A stretch of DNA of 64,000 nt from assembly GCA_032560695.1 (NCBI GenBank), contig JAWGHR010000005.1, positions 1-64,000 on the forward strand. The letters run 5' to 3'. A program made the position numbers and the translations under genes. The notes under the pieces are model-generated. The model was not told the DNA's origin, did not search any database, and worked only from the letters and a program-made list of their open reading frames with translations. This DNA is from Peptoniphilus_A harei_B (GTDB lineage Bacteria > Bacillota > Clostridia > Tissierellales > Peptoniphilaceae). Below, piece after piece: positions 7,485 to 16,318 of the stretch. Every line of letters starts with the position of its first letter. The first letter of the stretch is position 1.

Positions 7485-8939
7485 ATGGTAAATTATAATG
7501 TAAAGAAAAATTACACTCTACTTGTGGATTTCTATGAACTCACAATGGCAAATGGATTTTTTAGGGAAGGACTAAGGGACAAGACTGTCATCTTTGATAT
7601 GTTCTTTAGAGAAGTCCCTGATAACGGTGAGTACACAATTGTTGCAGGACTTGAACAACTTATTGAGTACATGGAGAACCTCCACTTCTCAGATGAAGAT
7701 ATAGACTTCTTGAGAGACAAGGGAATTTTTGACGAAGAGTTTTTATCCTATCTAAAGGATTTTGTTTTTGAATGTGACGTTTGGGCAATGCCAGAGGGGA
7801 CTCTAGCCTTCCCTGGTGAGCCACTATTAATAGTAAGGGGTCCAGCTATCCAAGCTCAAATGCTTGAAACTATGGTCTTACTTACAATAAACCACCAATC
7901 TATGATTGCAACTAAGGCATCAAGGATTGTTAAGCAAGCTAAGGGCAGACCAGTTGTTGAATTTGGATCTAGAAGAGCCCAAGGATATTCTGCAGCAAAT
8001 CTTGGAGCAAGGGCAGCCTACATAGGTGGTTGTGCAGGAACAGCTAATACCTTGACAGACAAGATGTTTGGAGTCCCAGCCCTTGGTACCATGGCTCACT
8101 CCTGGGTTCAAATGTTTGACACAGAACTAGAAGCCTTTAGGGCCTTTGCAAGAGTTTATCCAGACAACTGTCTACTTCTTGTTGACACCTACGACACCCT
8201 AAAGGAAGGTATCCCTAATGCAATCAAGGTCTTTGACGAAGAAGTTGTACCTCGTGGATTTAGACCTAAGGGAATAAGGATTGACTCAGGAGATATAACA
8301 TACATTTCCAACAAGGCGAGAAAGATGCTTGATGATGCAGGCTATGAAGATGTTCAGATCATGGCATCCAACTCCCTAGACGAGTACACAATTAGGACAA
8401 TCCTCCACCAAGGGGCAAAGCTTGACTCCTTTGGAGTTGGGGAAAGACTTATCACATCAAAGTCATCTCCAGTTTTTGGTGGAGTTTATAAACTTGTTGC
8501 CACAGAAGATGAAAAGGGTAAAATCACTCCAAAGATTAAAATTTCTGAAAATGTGGCAAAAATTACTACGCCAGGCTTTAAGGAACTTTATAGATTTTAT
8601 GAAAATGAAACTGGCAAGGCCATGGGTGATGTCATTGCCCTAAGAGATGAAGAAATCCCTAAGGACAATTATGAGGTATTCCACCCAATTTACACTTGGA
8701 AGAGAAAGGTCCTTACAGACTACACAGTTAAGAAGGTCCTTGTCCAAATTTATGACAAGGGAGAACTTGTTTATAAATTGCCAAGTCTTGATGAAATAAG
8801 ACAAAGGGCAAAGGATGAACTTGATACTCTTTGGGAAGAAACTAAGAGACTTGACAATCCAAATGAGTACATCGTGGACTTGTCAGAAAAACTTTGGCAG
8901 CTAAAGGACGACTTATTAAAGAAGCACGGAAAGAATTAA
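7485..8939 (+). CDS. pncB: Nicotinate phosphoribosyltransferase
   Basis: This 484-residue protein matches the long Firmicutes form of PncB. It begins with the family N-terminus DFYELTMANGFF. It carries FGSRRAQG, GTMAHSWVQMF with the catalytic His near residue 204, RIDSGDI, and a late GVGERLITSKSSPVFGGVYKL. It joins nicotinate to PRPP to give nicotinate mononucleotide, the first step of NAD salvage in the cytoplasm. AAGGAAG lies 7-8 nt before ATG 7485. The next gene begins 21 bp downstream, so co-transcription with the radical SAM gene and the two after it is likely. Confidence 0.95.
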   Translation: MVNYNVKKNYTLLVDFYELTMANGFFREGLRDKTVIFDMFFREVPDNGEYTIVAGLEQLIEYMENLHFSDEDIDFLRDKGIFDEEFLSYLKDFVFECDVWAMPEGTLAFPGEPLLIVRGPAIQAQMLETMVLLTINHQSMIATKASRIVKQAKGRPVVEFGSRRAQGYSAANLGARAAYIGGCAGTANTLTDKMFGVPALGTMAHSWVQMFDTELEAFRAFARVYPDNCLLLVDTYDTLKEGIPNAIKVFDEEVVPRGFRPKGIRIDSGDITYISNKARKMLDDAGYEDVQIMASNSLDEYTIRTILHQGAKLDSFGVGERLITSKSSPVFGGVYKLVATEDEKGKITPKIKISENVAKITTPGFKELYRFYENETGKAMGDVIALRDEEIPKDNYEVFHPIYTWKRKVLTDYTVKKVLVQIYDKGELVYKLPSLDEIRQRAKDELDTLWEETKRLDNPNEYIVDLSEKLWQLKDDLLKKHGKN

Positions 8940-8960
8940 AATAAAAGAGAGGGAAGTTAT

Positions 8961-9827
8961 ATGCAGTATTATGGAAATGTTTTTAGACCACCAAGTGAGG
9001 CTAGGTCATTAATAGTTCAAGCTACAGTGGGTTGTTCTCACAACGACTGTACTTTTTGCTACATGTACAAGGAAGATGATTTTAGGATAAGACCCCTTGA
9101 AGATATAAAGAAGGACCTAATAGAGATGAGCTCCTATGGAGATTATTTTGAGAGGATCTTCTTGGCAGATGGAGATGCCCTAGTATTAAAGACAGAGGAC
9201 CTTGTTGAGATCCTAAGGACAATAAAAAAATATTATCCCAATGTCAAAAGGGTTTCATCCTATGCAACTGCCCAAGATATAAATAGAAAGTCTCTAGAAG
9301 AACTAAAAGAACTTAGGTCCGAAGGACTTGAGATGCTCTATATTGGTTTCGAAACGGGAGACGAAGAACTTCTTAAGGAAATCCAAAAGGGCGTAACTTA
9401 TGAAGAATATGTGACTGCCATGAAGAAGGCGAAGGAAGCTGGTTTTACAACTTCAATCACAATTATAGCAGGCCTTGGTGGAGTAGAGGGCATGGAGAGA
9501 AATGCAATTGGAACTGCAAAATTAATATCAGAAACTAAGCCAGACTTCTTGGGTTATCTTACAATGAGAATTTACAAAAACACACCTCTTTATGAGGACT
9601 ATGTAAGTGGCAAGTTTAAGATGCCAGATGCAGGTCAAATTCTTGAAGAGATGAAAATATTCTTGGAGCACGTGGACTCTGAAGGCACAGTATTTAGATC
9701 CAACCACGCATCCAACTACGTTCTACTTGCAGGAACTTTAAATGAGGACAAGGAAGGCCTAATAAGGGCAATAGAAAAAACTTTAAAGAAAAAGTCTTTT
9801 AGACCTGATGTATTGAGAGGATTTTAA
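8961..9827 (+). CDS. Radical SAM protein, CX4CX2C type
   Basis: This 288-residue protein has CSHNDCTFC (C25, C30, C33), the cluster motif of a COG1032-type radical SAM subfamily, followed by YMYKEDDFRIRP. FLADGDAL and IGFETGDEELL fit the SAM-binding barrel. The C-terminal region is short, with no extra iron-sulfur or B12 domain visible. The reaction and substrate are unknown. GAGAGGGAAG precedes the ATG. It lies 21 bp after pncB and 2 bp before a small unknown gene, in an apparent operon. Confidence 0.8.
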   Translation: MQYYGNVFRPPSEARSLIVQATVGCSHNDCTFCYMYKEDDFRIRPLEDIKKDLIEMSSYGDYFERIFLADGDALVLKTEDLVEILRTIKKYYPNVKRVSSYATAQDINRKSLEELKELRSEGLEMLYIGFETGDEELLKEIQKGVTYEEYVTAMKKAKEAGFTTSITIIAGLGGVEGMERNAIGTAKLISETKPDFLGYLTMRIYKNTPLYEDYVSGKFKMPDAGQILEEMKIFLEHVDSEGTVFRSNHASNYVLLAGTLNEDKEGLIRAIEKTLKKKSFRPDVLRGF

Positions 9828-9829
9828 AA

Positions 9830-10273
9830 TTGAAAGACAAAAATTTTGAAAGTATGGATGAAAGGCAAAACTTAAAAAATTTAAAAAGAGAATTGGACTC
9901 TGGAGTTATTTCCTTTGAAGAAAAAACTGAGGAGACATCCCTTGCCCTAAATCCAGTTAGGTATCTCATACCTCTTGAGTCAAGACCTAATAAGAAGGAA
10001 AAACTAGACATTGACTACAAGAAGAAGGACCAACCTAGTGACAAAAATTTCGAAATTATTATAGAAGTAAATCCTGAGGGTTATGAAGAAAAGAAAAAGA
10101 GAAGGAGGGAGTCAAAGCTCCCTGCTCCTCATAGAGGCGGGTACCTTCAAAGGACAAAAAGAGATCATCCAAAGATAGACAAGGGATCCCTCTTTTATGA
10201 CTACCTAGAGATTTACTTAAACAGGACAAAAAATATAGAAAGACAATTTTTTGAAGACTACTTTGGAATGTAG
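9830..10273 (+). CDS. Small charged protein, unknown
   Basis: This 147-residue, highly charged protein has no domain I recognise. It starts at TTG 9830, two bases after the radical SAM stop, with GAGAGG 9 nt upstream. An ATG at 9854 is the alternative but has a weaker site. Residues 85-110 are Lys/Arg-rich (EEKKKRRRES), followed by an Arg-containing GGYLQRTKRDHP segment and an aromatic C-terminus ending DYFGM. There is no signal peptide or membrane span, so it is probably cytoplasmic. Its position between the radical SAM and transporter genes suggests translation from the same mRNA. Confidence 0.6.
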   Translation: MKDKNFESMDERQNLKNLKRELDSGVISFEEKTEETSLALNPVRYLIPLESRPNKKEKLDIDYKKKDQPSDKNFEIIIEVNPEGYEEKKKRRRESKLPAPHRGGYLQRTKRDHPKIDKGSLFYDYLEIYLNRTKNIERQFFEDYFGM

Positions 10274-10293
10274 TCTCAAGAAAAGAGGAAGAA

Positions 10294-11502
10294 ATGGAAG
10301 AAAAAAGAGAAACAGAAGAAAAGAAAATCCCAGCAAGATTATCCTTTAAGACAGATGTCTACAAGAAGATATTTTTGACAGGACTTGCCCTCTTATTTGT
10401 GGCATACTTATTTGTAAACTCCAAGACAATATTTTCAGGTCTTGGAGTCCTACTTGGAGTTGTGGCTCCCTTTATCCTAGGTGGAGTTATCGCCTTTATA
10501 ATGAAAATACCACTAAACTTTCTTGAGAGAAAAGTTTTTAACAAGATAAAAAATGAAAAATTTCAAAAACACAAGAGGACAATTTCCATTGCTATATCCT
10601 TTATAGTGATAATCCTCGCCATATTTATAATTACGGCAATAATTGTCCCACAACTTATCAATTCCTTTAACGAACTTAGGAAGTCCCTTCCAAGCTTCTT
10701 GCAAATGACAATAGATAAGACAAGAGAGATACCTTATTTGAATAATTACTCTGACAAGCTCCAAGCTGAGTACGACAACTTGTCCTGGAATGAAATTTTT
10801 AATAGGGTAAAGAGCTTTGTGAAGTCCGACGAAAAGTCATCCTATATATTAAACTCTGCACTATCAACTGCGTCTAGTATCTTAGGTGGTTTGGTTTCCT
10901 TCTTCCTTGCTCTTATCACATCTATCTACATCCTTGCAGATAAGGAAAGACTTGGTTATCAAGCAACAAGAATTTGCTATTCATGTTTTAACAACAAGCT
11001 GGCAAATAAAATCTTGCACGTTGCCCACCTTTTACATGAAAACTTCTTTGGTTTCATAAGGGGACAACTTACAGTGTCAACCTTTATAGGTATAGCGACC
11101 TTTGTCTGCTGCTTTATATTAAGGATTCCCAACGCAGCCACAATTGGTGTAATAGTTGGAGTGACAGACCTTGTGCCAATCATTGGACCCTTCCTTGGTG
11201 GTGCCATGGCCTTTGTCATGATTGTAATTGAAGACCCCACTAAGGGGCTCATCTTTATAGTCTTGATTTTAATCTTGCAACAAGTGGAATCAAATCTCGT
11301 TTATCCAAAACTTGTGGGTAACGAAGTTGGACTTCCATCCCTATGGACTCTTGTGGCAATCACAATTGGTGGATCACTCTTTGGAGTAGTGGGCATGTGG
11401 GCCTTTATACCACTTGCATCAACTATCTACGCCCTCATAAAAGAGTACACAGAGTACAAGATCAACGAAAAGAACTTAGACCTTAGAATGAAAAAAATAT
11501 AA
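10294..11502 (+). CDS. AI-2E family transporter (PerM/YdiK-like)
   Basis: This 402-residue integral membrane protein has about eight hydrophobic spans. Two lie near residues 25-75, one follows a basic loop (KNEKFQKHKR) near 95-120, and five or six lie beyond residue 190. The conserved block GVTDLVPIIGPFLGG followed by QQVESNLVYPKLVGNEVGLP is the signature of the AI-2E/UPF0118 family. Members have been linked to AI-2 export or Na+/H+ exchange; the substrate here is not predictable. It follows the small unknown gene by 20 bp and ends the operon at a strong terminator. Confidence 0.9.
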   Translation: MEEKRETEEKKIPARLSFKTDVYKKIFLTGLALLFVAYLFVNSKTIFSGLGVLLGVVAPFILGGVIAFIMKIPLNFLERKVFNKIKNEKFQKHKRTISIAISFIVIILAIFIITAIIVPQLINSFNELRKSLPSFLQMTIDKTREIPYLNNYSDKLQAEYDNLSWNEIFNRVKSFVKSDEKSSYILNSALSTASSILGGLVSFFLALITSIYILADKERLGYQATRICYSCFNNKLANKILHVAHLLHENFFGFIRGQLTVSTFIGIATFVCCFILRIPNAATIGVIVGVTDLVPIIGPFLGGAMAFVMIVIEDPTKGLIFIVLILILQQVESNLVYPKLVGNEVGLPSLWTLVAITIGGSLFGVVGMWAFIPLASTIYALIKEYTEYKINEKNLDLRMKKI

Positions 11503-11505
11503 ATC

Positions 11506-11544
11506 AAAAAAGACTTCTCATTTCACAGTGAGAAGTCTTTTTTT
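11506..11544. terminator. Bidirectional terminator between convergent genes
   Basis: AGACTTCTCA (11511-11520) pairs with TGAGAAGTCT (11529-11538), flanked by an A run before and a T run after. It serves the transporter gene on the plus strand and the ferritin-like gene on the minus strand. Confidence 0.9.
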
Positions 11545-11561
11545 ATGCAAAAAATTATATC

Positions 11562-11933
11562 TTATTTAGATTTCTTCTTTGTAGTTTTCTTTGACTTAGA
11601 AGATTTTTTATCATCTTCTTCATCGTCGTCATCTTCCTTGGCATTTTCTTCAGCTTCCATGATGTTGCCTTCGCAGAACAAGTAAGTCCTCATTTGTTCG
11701 TCCCAGCCTTCTTGGTTGCGGCGAAGCCATTCAAGTGTCATCATTGCGTGCTCAATTTCCTCTTCGGCATTGTGCCACATGATTTCCTTTAGTTCCTTAT
11801 CATCAGTTACTGCAACTCTTTGGTAGTACCAGTCAACTGCTTCGATTTCTTCTTTTAGAGAGTTAATCGCTCTTACAATTTCCCTTTGTTTCTTTGTCAT
11901 TTCACTAGCGGGTTCGTGATAATCGTTAGCCAT
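11562..11933 (-). CDS. Encapsulin-associated ferritin-like protein (EncFtn family)
   Basis: This 123-residue protein starts at the ATG at 11933, preceded by TAAGGAGG; longer frames lack a site. Residues 12-88 match the encapsulated ferritin family: EEIEAVDWYYQRV (E28-V40), HNAEEEIEHAMMTLEW (H54-W69, with the ExxH iron ligands E59/H62) and a late RTYLF. EncFtn forms a decameric ferroxidase that works inside an encapsulin shell. Here no encapsulin gene lies on either side, and the C-terminus is an acidic stretch followed by a Lys/Ser tail rather than the usual hydrophobic shell-targeting peptide. It may oxidise iron without a shell, or the shell may be encoded elsewhere. Confidence 0.82.
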   Translation of the reverse strand: MANDYHEPASEMTKKQREIVRAINSLKEEIEAVDWYYQRVAVTDDKELKEIMWHNAEEEIEHAMMTLEWLRRNQEGWDEQMRTYLFCEGNIMEAEENAKEDDDDEEDDKKSSKSKKTTKKKSK

Positions 11934-12013
11934 AATAACCTCCTTATTAATAAAAAAATTCAAATCTTCTTGCAAGGTCATTATAACACTAATGTATTAT
12001 CAAAGGAATGAAT

Positions 12014-12042
12014 TTTTCAAAATTACCCATTTTGGGTATAAT
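12014..12042 (+). promoter_or_regulatory. Promoter of the opuC operon with an embedded inverted repeat
   Basis: TTTTCA (12014-12019), 17 nt, then TATAAT (12037-12042). TACCC-N5-GGGTA (12024-12038) is an inverted repeat covering the spacer and -10, a plausible repressor site. Confidence 0.5.
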
Positions 12043-12137
12043 AGAACTAGTTCAAAAACTTTGATAAGCAATAGAAACTATATTTTGAAAAATAATAAGA
12101 CAGAGTGAAGAAGAATTGATTAAAGGAGAGATTATTA

Positions 12138-13358
12138 ATGATTGAATTTAAAAACGTCAGCAAGATCTATCCCGGTAATCAGGTTGCAGCGGAAAATATA
12201 AATTTAAAATTCAAAGATGGCGAATTTATATGTTTTATTGGAGCCAGTGGATCGGGCAAGACTACCTGCATGAGGATGATCAACAGGATGAACGAAATAA
12301 CATCTGGGGAAATCCTCATTAACGGAGTCAGCATCAAGGACATGGATCCAGTTGATCTTAGGAGACAAATTGGATATGTAATCCAACAAATTGGACTCTT
12401 GCCACATATGACAGTTTACGACAACATAGTTTTAGTCCCAAGACTTTTGAAATGGGACGAAGAAAAATTAAGGCCTATTGCAGAGAACCTAATCGAAAAA
12501 GTGGACCTACCTCTTTCCTACTTAGACAAATACCCATCAGAATTATCTGGTGGCCAACAACAGAGGATTGGAGTTATAAGGGCTTTGGCAGCAGACCAAG
12601 ACATAATCTTAATGGACGAACCCTTTGGTGCTCTTGACCCTATAACTAGAGATGCCCTTCAAAAACTTGTGAAGAGGCTTCAAAGAGAAATGGGTAAGAC
12701 AATAGTCTTTGTATCCCACGACATGGACGAGGCTCTTTCACTTGCAGACAGAATAGTTATAATGAAGAAGGGTCACGTAGAACAATTTGATACACCAGAA
12801 AATATACTTAAAAATCCAAAGTCAAAATATGTAGAAGAAATGCTGGGCCAAGAAAAGATGAACGAGGCCAAGACTTCTTATAGGACTGTTGAAACAATAA
12901 TGTTAAAGAACCCAGTTTCCCTTACAAGCGACAGGTCAACCTACGATGCCCTTGCCCTTATGAGGAACAAGAGAGTCGATACCATATTTGTAACAGACGA
13001 AGAAGGTCACCTACTTGGAGCTGTGGGTATGTTTGACATAGGAAGATTTGGTAAACACATAAAAACTCTTCACGAAGTCATGGACAAGGTCTATGCCATA
13101 GAAGAGGACACAGTAATTATGAATGCCATTCGTGACATTTATAACCTAGACATAAAGAACCTGCCAGTTGTAGATGTCGAAAACAAACTCGTCGGCCTTG
13201 TTACCAGGGCATCAGTAGTAGATACAATTTACACCAACCTCTGGGAAAATGAAGAAGAGGAAGAAGTTGAAGAAGTCTACGAAGAGGACAACTTGTCTGA
13301 ACTTATGAAGGATGCATCAGGTGAGGCGCCTAAGAAAATAGGTGATAATAATGATTGA
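12138..13358 (+). CDS. opuCA: Glycine betaine/carnitine/choline ABC transporter, ATP-binding subunit
   Basis: This 406-residue protein has Walker A GASGSGKT (residues 35-42), signature LSGGQQQR near 136 and Walker B ILMDEPFGALD, followed by a QAT-family C-terminal region with two CBS repeats (about residues 255-375). The CBS pair of OpuA/OpuC-type ATPases senses ionic strength or nucleotides and gates uptake. The C-terminus is very acidic. With the three following genes it forms a full importer for compatible solutes. GGAGAG lies 9-10 nt before the ATG. Its last 8 bases overlap the permease gene. Confidence 0.93.
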   Translation: MIEFKNVSKIYPGNQVAAENINLKFKDGEFICFIGASGSGKTTCMRMINRMNEITSGEILINGVSIKDMDPVDLRRQIGYVIQQIGLLPHMTVYDNIVLVPRLLKWDEEKLRPIAENLIEKVDLPLSYLDKYPSELSGGQQQRIGVIRALAADQDIILMDEPFGALDPITRDALQKLVKRLQREMGKTIVFVSHDMDEALSLADRIVIMKKGHVEQFDTPENILKNPKSKYVEEMLGQEKMNEAKTSYRTVETIMLKNPVSLTSDRSTYDALALMRNKRVDTIFVTDEEGHLLGAVGMFDIGRFGKHIKTLHEVMDKVYAIEEDTVIMNAIRDIYNLDIKNLPVVDVENKLVGLVTRASVVDTIYTNLWENEEEEEVEEVYEEDNLSELMKDASGEAPKKIGDNND

Positions 13359-13986
13359 TTTTTTACTAGCAAATAGTGGAGAAATCTTGTCAAAGTCTAT
13401 GGAACACCTTATGATTGCGGCAATTTCTCTCGCCTTTGGAATTCTTGTGGCAGTTCCTCTTGGGATCTTACTTAACAGGTCCAAGCAGGCAGCGAAAATT
13501 GTCATGGCAATAGCATCAGTCCTTCAAACAGTACCGTCCTTTGCCCTCTTGGCACTTATGATTCCACTTTTTGGAGTTGGAAAAAAGCCAGCCATAGTTT
13601 CACTTTTTATCTACTCCTTGCTCCCAATTATGAGGAACACCTATCTTGGTATAGCAGGAGTAAATGAAAACCTAATAGACGCAGCCAAGGGAATGGGAAT
13701 GACAAGGTCCCAAATACTTTTCAAGGTTCAAATCCCTATGGCTATGCCAGTTATCATGGGAGGCATAAGACTTTCAGGAGTCTACGTCCTTGCATGGACA
13801 ACCCTTGCAGCCTATGTAGGAGCAGGTGGACTTGGGGACTTTATCTTTAACGGACTTACTAACGCCATAATGCCAATGGTAGTTTGGGGGACAATCCCAG
13901 TTACCCTTATGGCAATAATAGTGGACTTTCTCTTTGGGATCCTAGAAGAAAAACTATCTCCCAACAAGAAAAGTGAGGTGGCATAA
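13351..13986 (+). CDS. opuCB: OpuC-type ABC transporter permease
   Basis: This 211-residue permease starts at ATG 13351, with AGGTGA 5 nt before it; a GTG nine bases upstream is less likely. It has about five or six membrane spans and the binding-protein-dependent permease (EAA) loop at AAKGMGMTRSQILFKVQIPMAMP, which contacts the ATPase. The start overlaps opuCA and the stop overlaps the next gene by one base (TAATG), so translation is coupled. It is one of two paralogous permeases that flank the binding protein, the usual OpuC layout. Confidence 0.92.
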   Translation: MIDFLLANSGEILSKSMEHLMIAAISLAFGILVAVPLGILLNRSKQAAKIVMAIASVLQTVPSFALLALMIPLFGVGKKPAIVSLFIYSLLPIMRNTYLGIAGVNENLIDAAKGMGMTRSQILFKVQIPMAMPVIMGGIRLSGVYVLAWTTLAAYVGAGGLGDFIFNGLTNAIMPMVVWGTIPVTLMAIIVDFLFGILEEKLSPNKKSEVA

Positions 13987-14963
13987 TGAAAAAAATTAAA
14001 AAATTACTTTTAATCTTTCTTATCCTGCCCATCTTTTTAACATCATGCACCTTACCAGGAATTGGTGGCAACACCAAGACTAGCGTAGTCGTGGCAACGG
14101 GATCTAACACAGAAAGACAGATCCTGGGAGAAGTTGTAAAGCAAATGATAGAACACCACAGCGACATAGATGTTTCACTAATTACCAACTTGTCATCATC
14201 TGTCCTAAACCACATAGCCATGTTAAAGGGTGATGTAAACATAGTTGGGGGTATGTACACAGGGACAGCCCTAAGTGGAGAACTTGGCATGGATCCAATA
14301 AAGGACCCGAAAGAGGCAGAGAAAGTTGTAATGCAAGAATACTACAAGAGGTGGGAGAGATACTGGTATCCATCCTTTGGCTTTGACAACACCTATGCCT
14401 TCATGGTTACCAAGAAATTCGCAGAAGAAAATAACATTAAAAAAGTATCTGACCTTGAGAAATTAAAGGACAAACTTGAAGTTGGAGTTGACACAGCCTG
14501 GATCAAGAGAGAAGGCGACGGTTATAAGGCCTTTAAAGAAATCTACGGCTTTGACTTTAAGACAGTTTATCCCATGGACATTGGCCTAGTATATACAGCC
14601 CTTGCCAGTGGAGAGATGGATCTAGTCCTTGGATATTCCACAGACGGAAAGATTTCATCCTATGACCTAGTTGTCCTAGAAGATGACAAAAGACTTTTCC
14701 CACCTTACGACTGCTCGCCAGTTTTGTCAAAGGCAATCGTAGAAAAATATCCAGAGCTTGAGACAATAATGATGAAGCTTGTAGGACAAATCTCATCAGA
14801 AGACATGCAAGAGCTAAACCGTCAAGCAGACGAAGACCTAGAGATGCCAACAAAGGTAGCAGAAAACTTTTTGAAAAAAAATAATTATTTTGAAGACGTA
14901 AAAGTCGACGAGAATAAGATAAAAGAATACAAGGAATTTGTGGAAGGAGGAAAAAATGTCTGA
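13986..14963 (+). CDS. opuCC: Osmoprotectant-binding lipoprotein
   Basis: This 325-residue protein has a lipoprotein signal: basic start MKKIKKLLLIFLILP, then lipobox LTSC with the lipidated Cys at about residue 21. The rest is an OpuAC/ProX-type substrate-binding fold with SVVVATGSNTERQIL at the start of the first lobe and GYSTDGKISSYDLVVLEDDKRLFPPYD, a family hallmark. It captures choline, carnitine or glycine betaine outside the membrane. It sits between the two permeases and overlaps both genes. Confidence 0.92.
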   Translation: MKKIKKLLLIFLILPIFLTSCTLPGIGGNTKTSVVVATGSNTERQILGEVVKQMIEHHSDIDVSLITNLSSSVLNHIAMLKGDVNIVGGMYTGTALSGELGMDPIKDPKEAEKVVMQEYYKRWERYWYPSFGFDNTYAFMVTKKFAEENNIKKVSDLEKLKDKLEVGVDTAWIKREGDGYKAFKEIYGFDFKTVYPMDIGLVYTALASGEMDLVLGYSTDGKISSYDLVVLEDDKRLFPPYDCSPVLSKAIVEKYPELETIMMKLVGQISSEDMQELNRQADEDLEMPTKVAENFLKKNNYFEDVKVDENKIKEYKEFVEGGKNV

Positions 14964-15600
14964 TGTAATAATTTACTATATGGAGAACGCATCCTATGTC
15001 TTTGAACAATTTATTAGACACTTTCTAATTTCCATCTACGGAGTTCTCTTTGCATCAATAGTGGCAATACCACTGGGCTTTGCAGTAGCGAGAAAGAGAA
15101 AACTATCAAGACTCACAATAAGCATTGCCAATGTGATGCAGACAATACCATCCCTTGCCATGCTGGCTATCCTCATGTTTTTAATAGGAACTGGACCAAA
15201 CACAGTGGTCTTTGCAGTATTTTTATACGCAATCCTTCCAATATTAAAAAATACAGTGGGAGGAATCAACTCAGTGACACCAGAGCTTGTCGATGCAGCC
15301 AAGGGAATGGGAATGACAAAATATCAAATAATGAGGAAGGTAGAATTTCCCCTTGCCATTTCAATTATCATGGGTGGCATAAGAAATGCCCTTGTCCTTG
15401 CCATAGGAGTAACAGCAGTGGGAACCTTCATTGGAGCAGGAGGCCTTGGAGATATAATCACCAGGGGAATCACAGTTGCCAATGGAAGTCCCATAATAAT
15501 AGCTGGAGCAATCCCAACAGCCCTGATGGCAGTCTTGGCAGACTTCGCCCTTGGAGCCATAGAAAACAAACTTAAACCAAGAACCTTTACAAAGCTATAG
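14956..15600 (+). CDS. opuCD: OpuC-type ABC transporter permease, second subunit
   Basis: This 214-residue permease starts at ATG 14956 after GGAAGGAGG, overlapping the binding-protein stop by 8 bases. It is paralogous to OpuCB: the EAA loop reads AAKGMGMTKYQIMRKVEFPLAIS, and IGAGGLGDIITRGI matches the final conserved turn. It completes the heteromeric channel. A strong terminator follows 11 bp after the stop. Confidence 0.92.
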   Translation: MSDVIIYYMENASYVFEQFIRHFLISIYGVLFASIVAIPLGFAVARKRKLSRLTISIANVMQTIPSLAMLAILMFLIGTGPNTVVFAVFLYAILPILKNTVGGINSVTPELVDAAKGMGMTKYQIMRKVEFPLAISIIMGGIRNALVLAIGVTAVGTFIGAGGLGDIITRGITVANGSPIIIAGAIPTALMAVLADFALGAIENKLKPRTFTKL

Positions 15601-15611
15601 AATAAGAAAAG

Positions 15612-15640
15612 ACTCAGGCATTTAAAGCCTGAGTTTTTTT
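15612..15640 (+). terminator. Terminator of the opuC operon
   Basis: ACTCAGGC (15612-15619) pairs with GCCTGAGT (15627-15634), followed by T residues to 15640. A very similar hairpin, ACTCAGG/CCTGAGT, appears beyond the AbiE module at 17221-17250. Confidence 0.92.
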
Positions 15641-15663
15641 ACATGTTAATTCCTATAAGATAT

Positions 15664-15693
15664 ATAGAAAACTTTACAAATTCGCTTTAAAAA
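15664..15693 (+). repeat. Left copy of 30-bp exact direct repeat bracketing abiE
   Basis: These 30 bases recur exactly at 17149-17178. The repeat begins ATAGAAAACTTTACAAATTC and ends in an A run. The left copy holds the -35 and left operator arm of the abiE promoter. Confidence 0.9.
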
Positions 15694-15719
15694 AGTATAA
15701 TTAAAGCGAAAATGTAAAG
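15672..15719 (+). promoter_or_regulatory. abiE promoter inside a long palindromic operator
   Basis: TTTACA (15673-15678), 17 nt, TATAAT (15696-15701). The promoter lies within a 48-bp inverted repeat: arms 15672-15690 and 15701-15719 match at 17 of 19 positions around a 10-bp centre. AbiEi antitoxins are known to bind inverted repeats at their own promoter and repress it, and the geometry here fits that. The right arm runs into the GGAGGTGG ribosome-binding site. Confidence 0.75.
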
Positions 15720-15730
15720 GAGGTGGTAAG

Positions 15731-16318
15731 ATGGAAGCACTAAAAGAATATTTAAATGATAATTTTGTTATAACCAATAAAGAAGCTGAACAATTGGGAT
15801 ATGGTCGACACATACTAGCAAACATGGCAAGGCAAGGAACTCTAGAGAGAGTAAGGCCTGGTTTATATCAACTTAATGGTGAATTAACAGATGATTTTAT
15901 GTTGATATCCTCAAATAGCGAGAGAGTTGTTTTTTCTCATCAGACAGCCCTTTATCTTCATGATATATCAGATAGGTCTCCAAATATATTCCATATATCT
16001 GTCCCACAAGCCTATAATGCAAGTCATATAAAGAAAAGATACGATAATTTAAAAATACATTATATAAAAAAAGACTTATTCAGCTTGGGATTAATAGATA
16101 AAAAGACCCCCATGGGCAATGAAGTTCAAGTATATGACATGGATAGAACAATTTGCGATGTAATAATCGATAAAAAAAATATAGACAAGCAAATTTTTAC
16201 AGATGCAATAAGAAGATATTTTAAATCTTCAAAAAAAGATTTAAGAAAACTTATAAAATATAGCAAAAAATTTGGAATTGAAGAAGAAGTGAGAAATTAT
16301 ATAGAGGTGCTATCTTGA
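15731..16318 (+). CDS. abiEi: AbiEi-family type IV antitoxin/autorepressor
   Basis: This 195-residue protein has the AbiEi layout. An N-terminal winged helix (about residues 1-55, with ITNKEAEQLGYGRHILANMARQGTLERVRPGLYQL) is followed by a C-terminal domain with VVFSHQTALYLHDISDRSP and YDMDRTICDVI, the family signature. It represses the operon by binding the operator at 15672-15719 and counters the toxin without a stable protein complex. The start ATG follows AAAGGAGGTGG by 6 nt. The stop overlaps the toxin start. An AT-rich composition sets it apart from the opuC genes and suggests acquisition. Confidence 0.9.
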   Translation: MEALKEYLNDNFVITNKEAEQLGYGRHILANMARQGTLERVRPGLYQLNGELTDDFMLISSNSERVVFSHQTALYLHDISDRSPNIFHISVPQAYNASHIKKRYDNLKIHYIKKDLFSLGLIDKKTPMGNEVQVYDMDRTICDVIIDKKNIDKQIFTDAIRRYFKSSKKDLRKLIKYSKKFGIEEEVRNYIEVLS

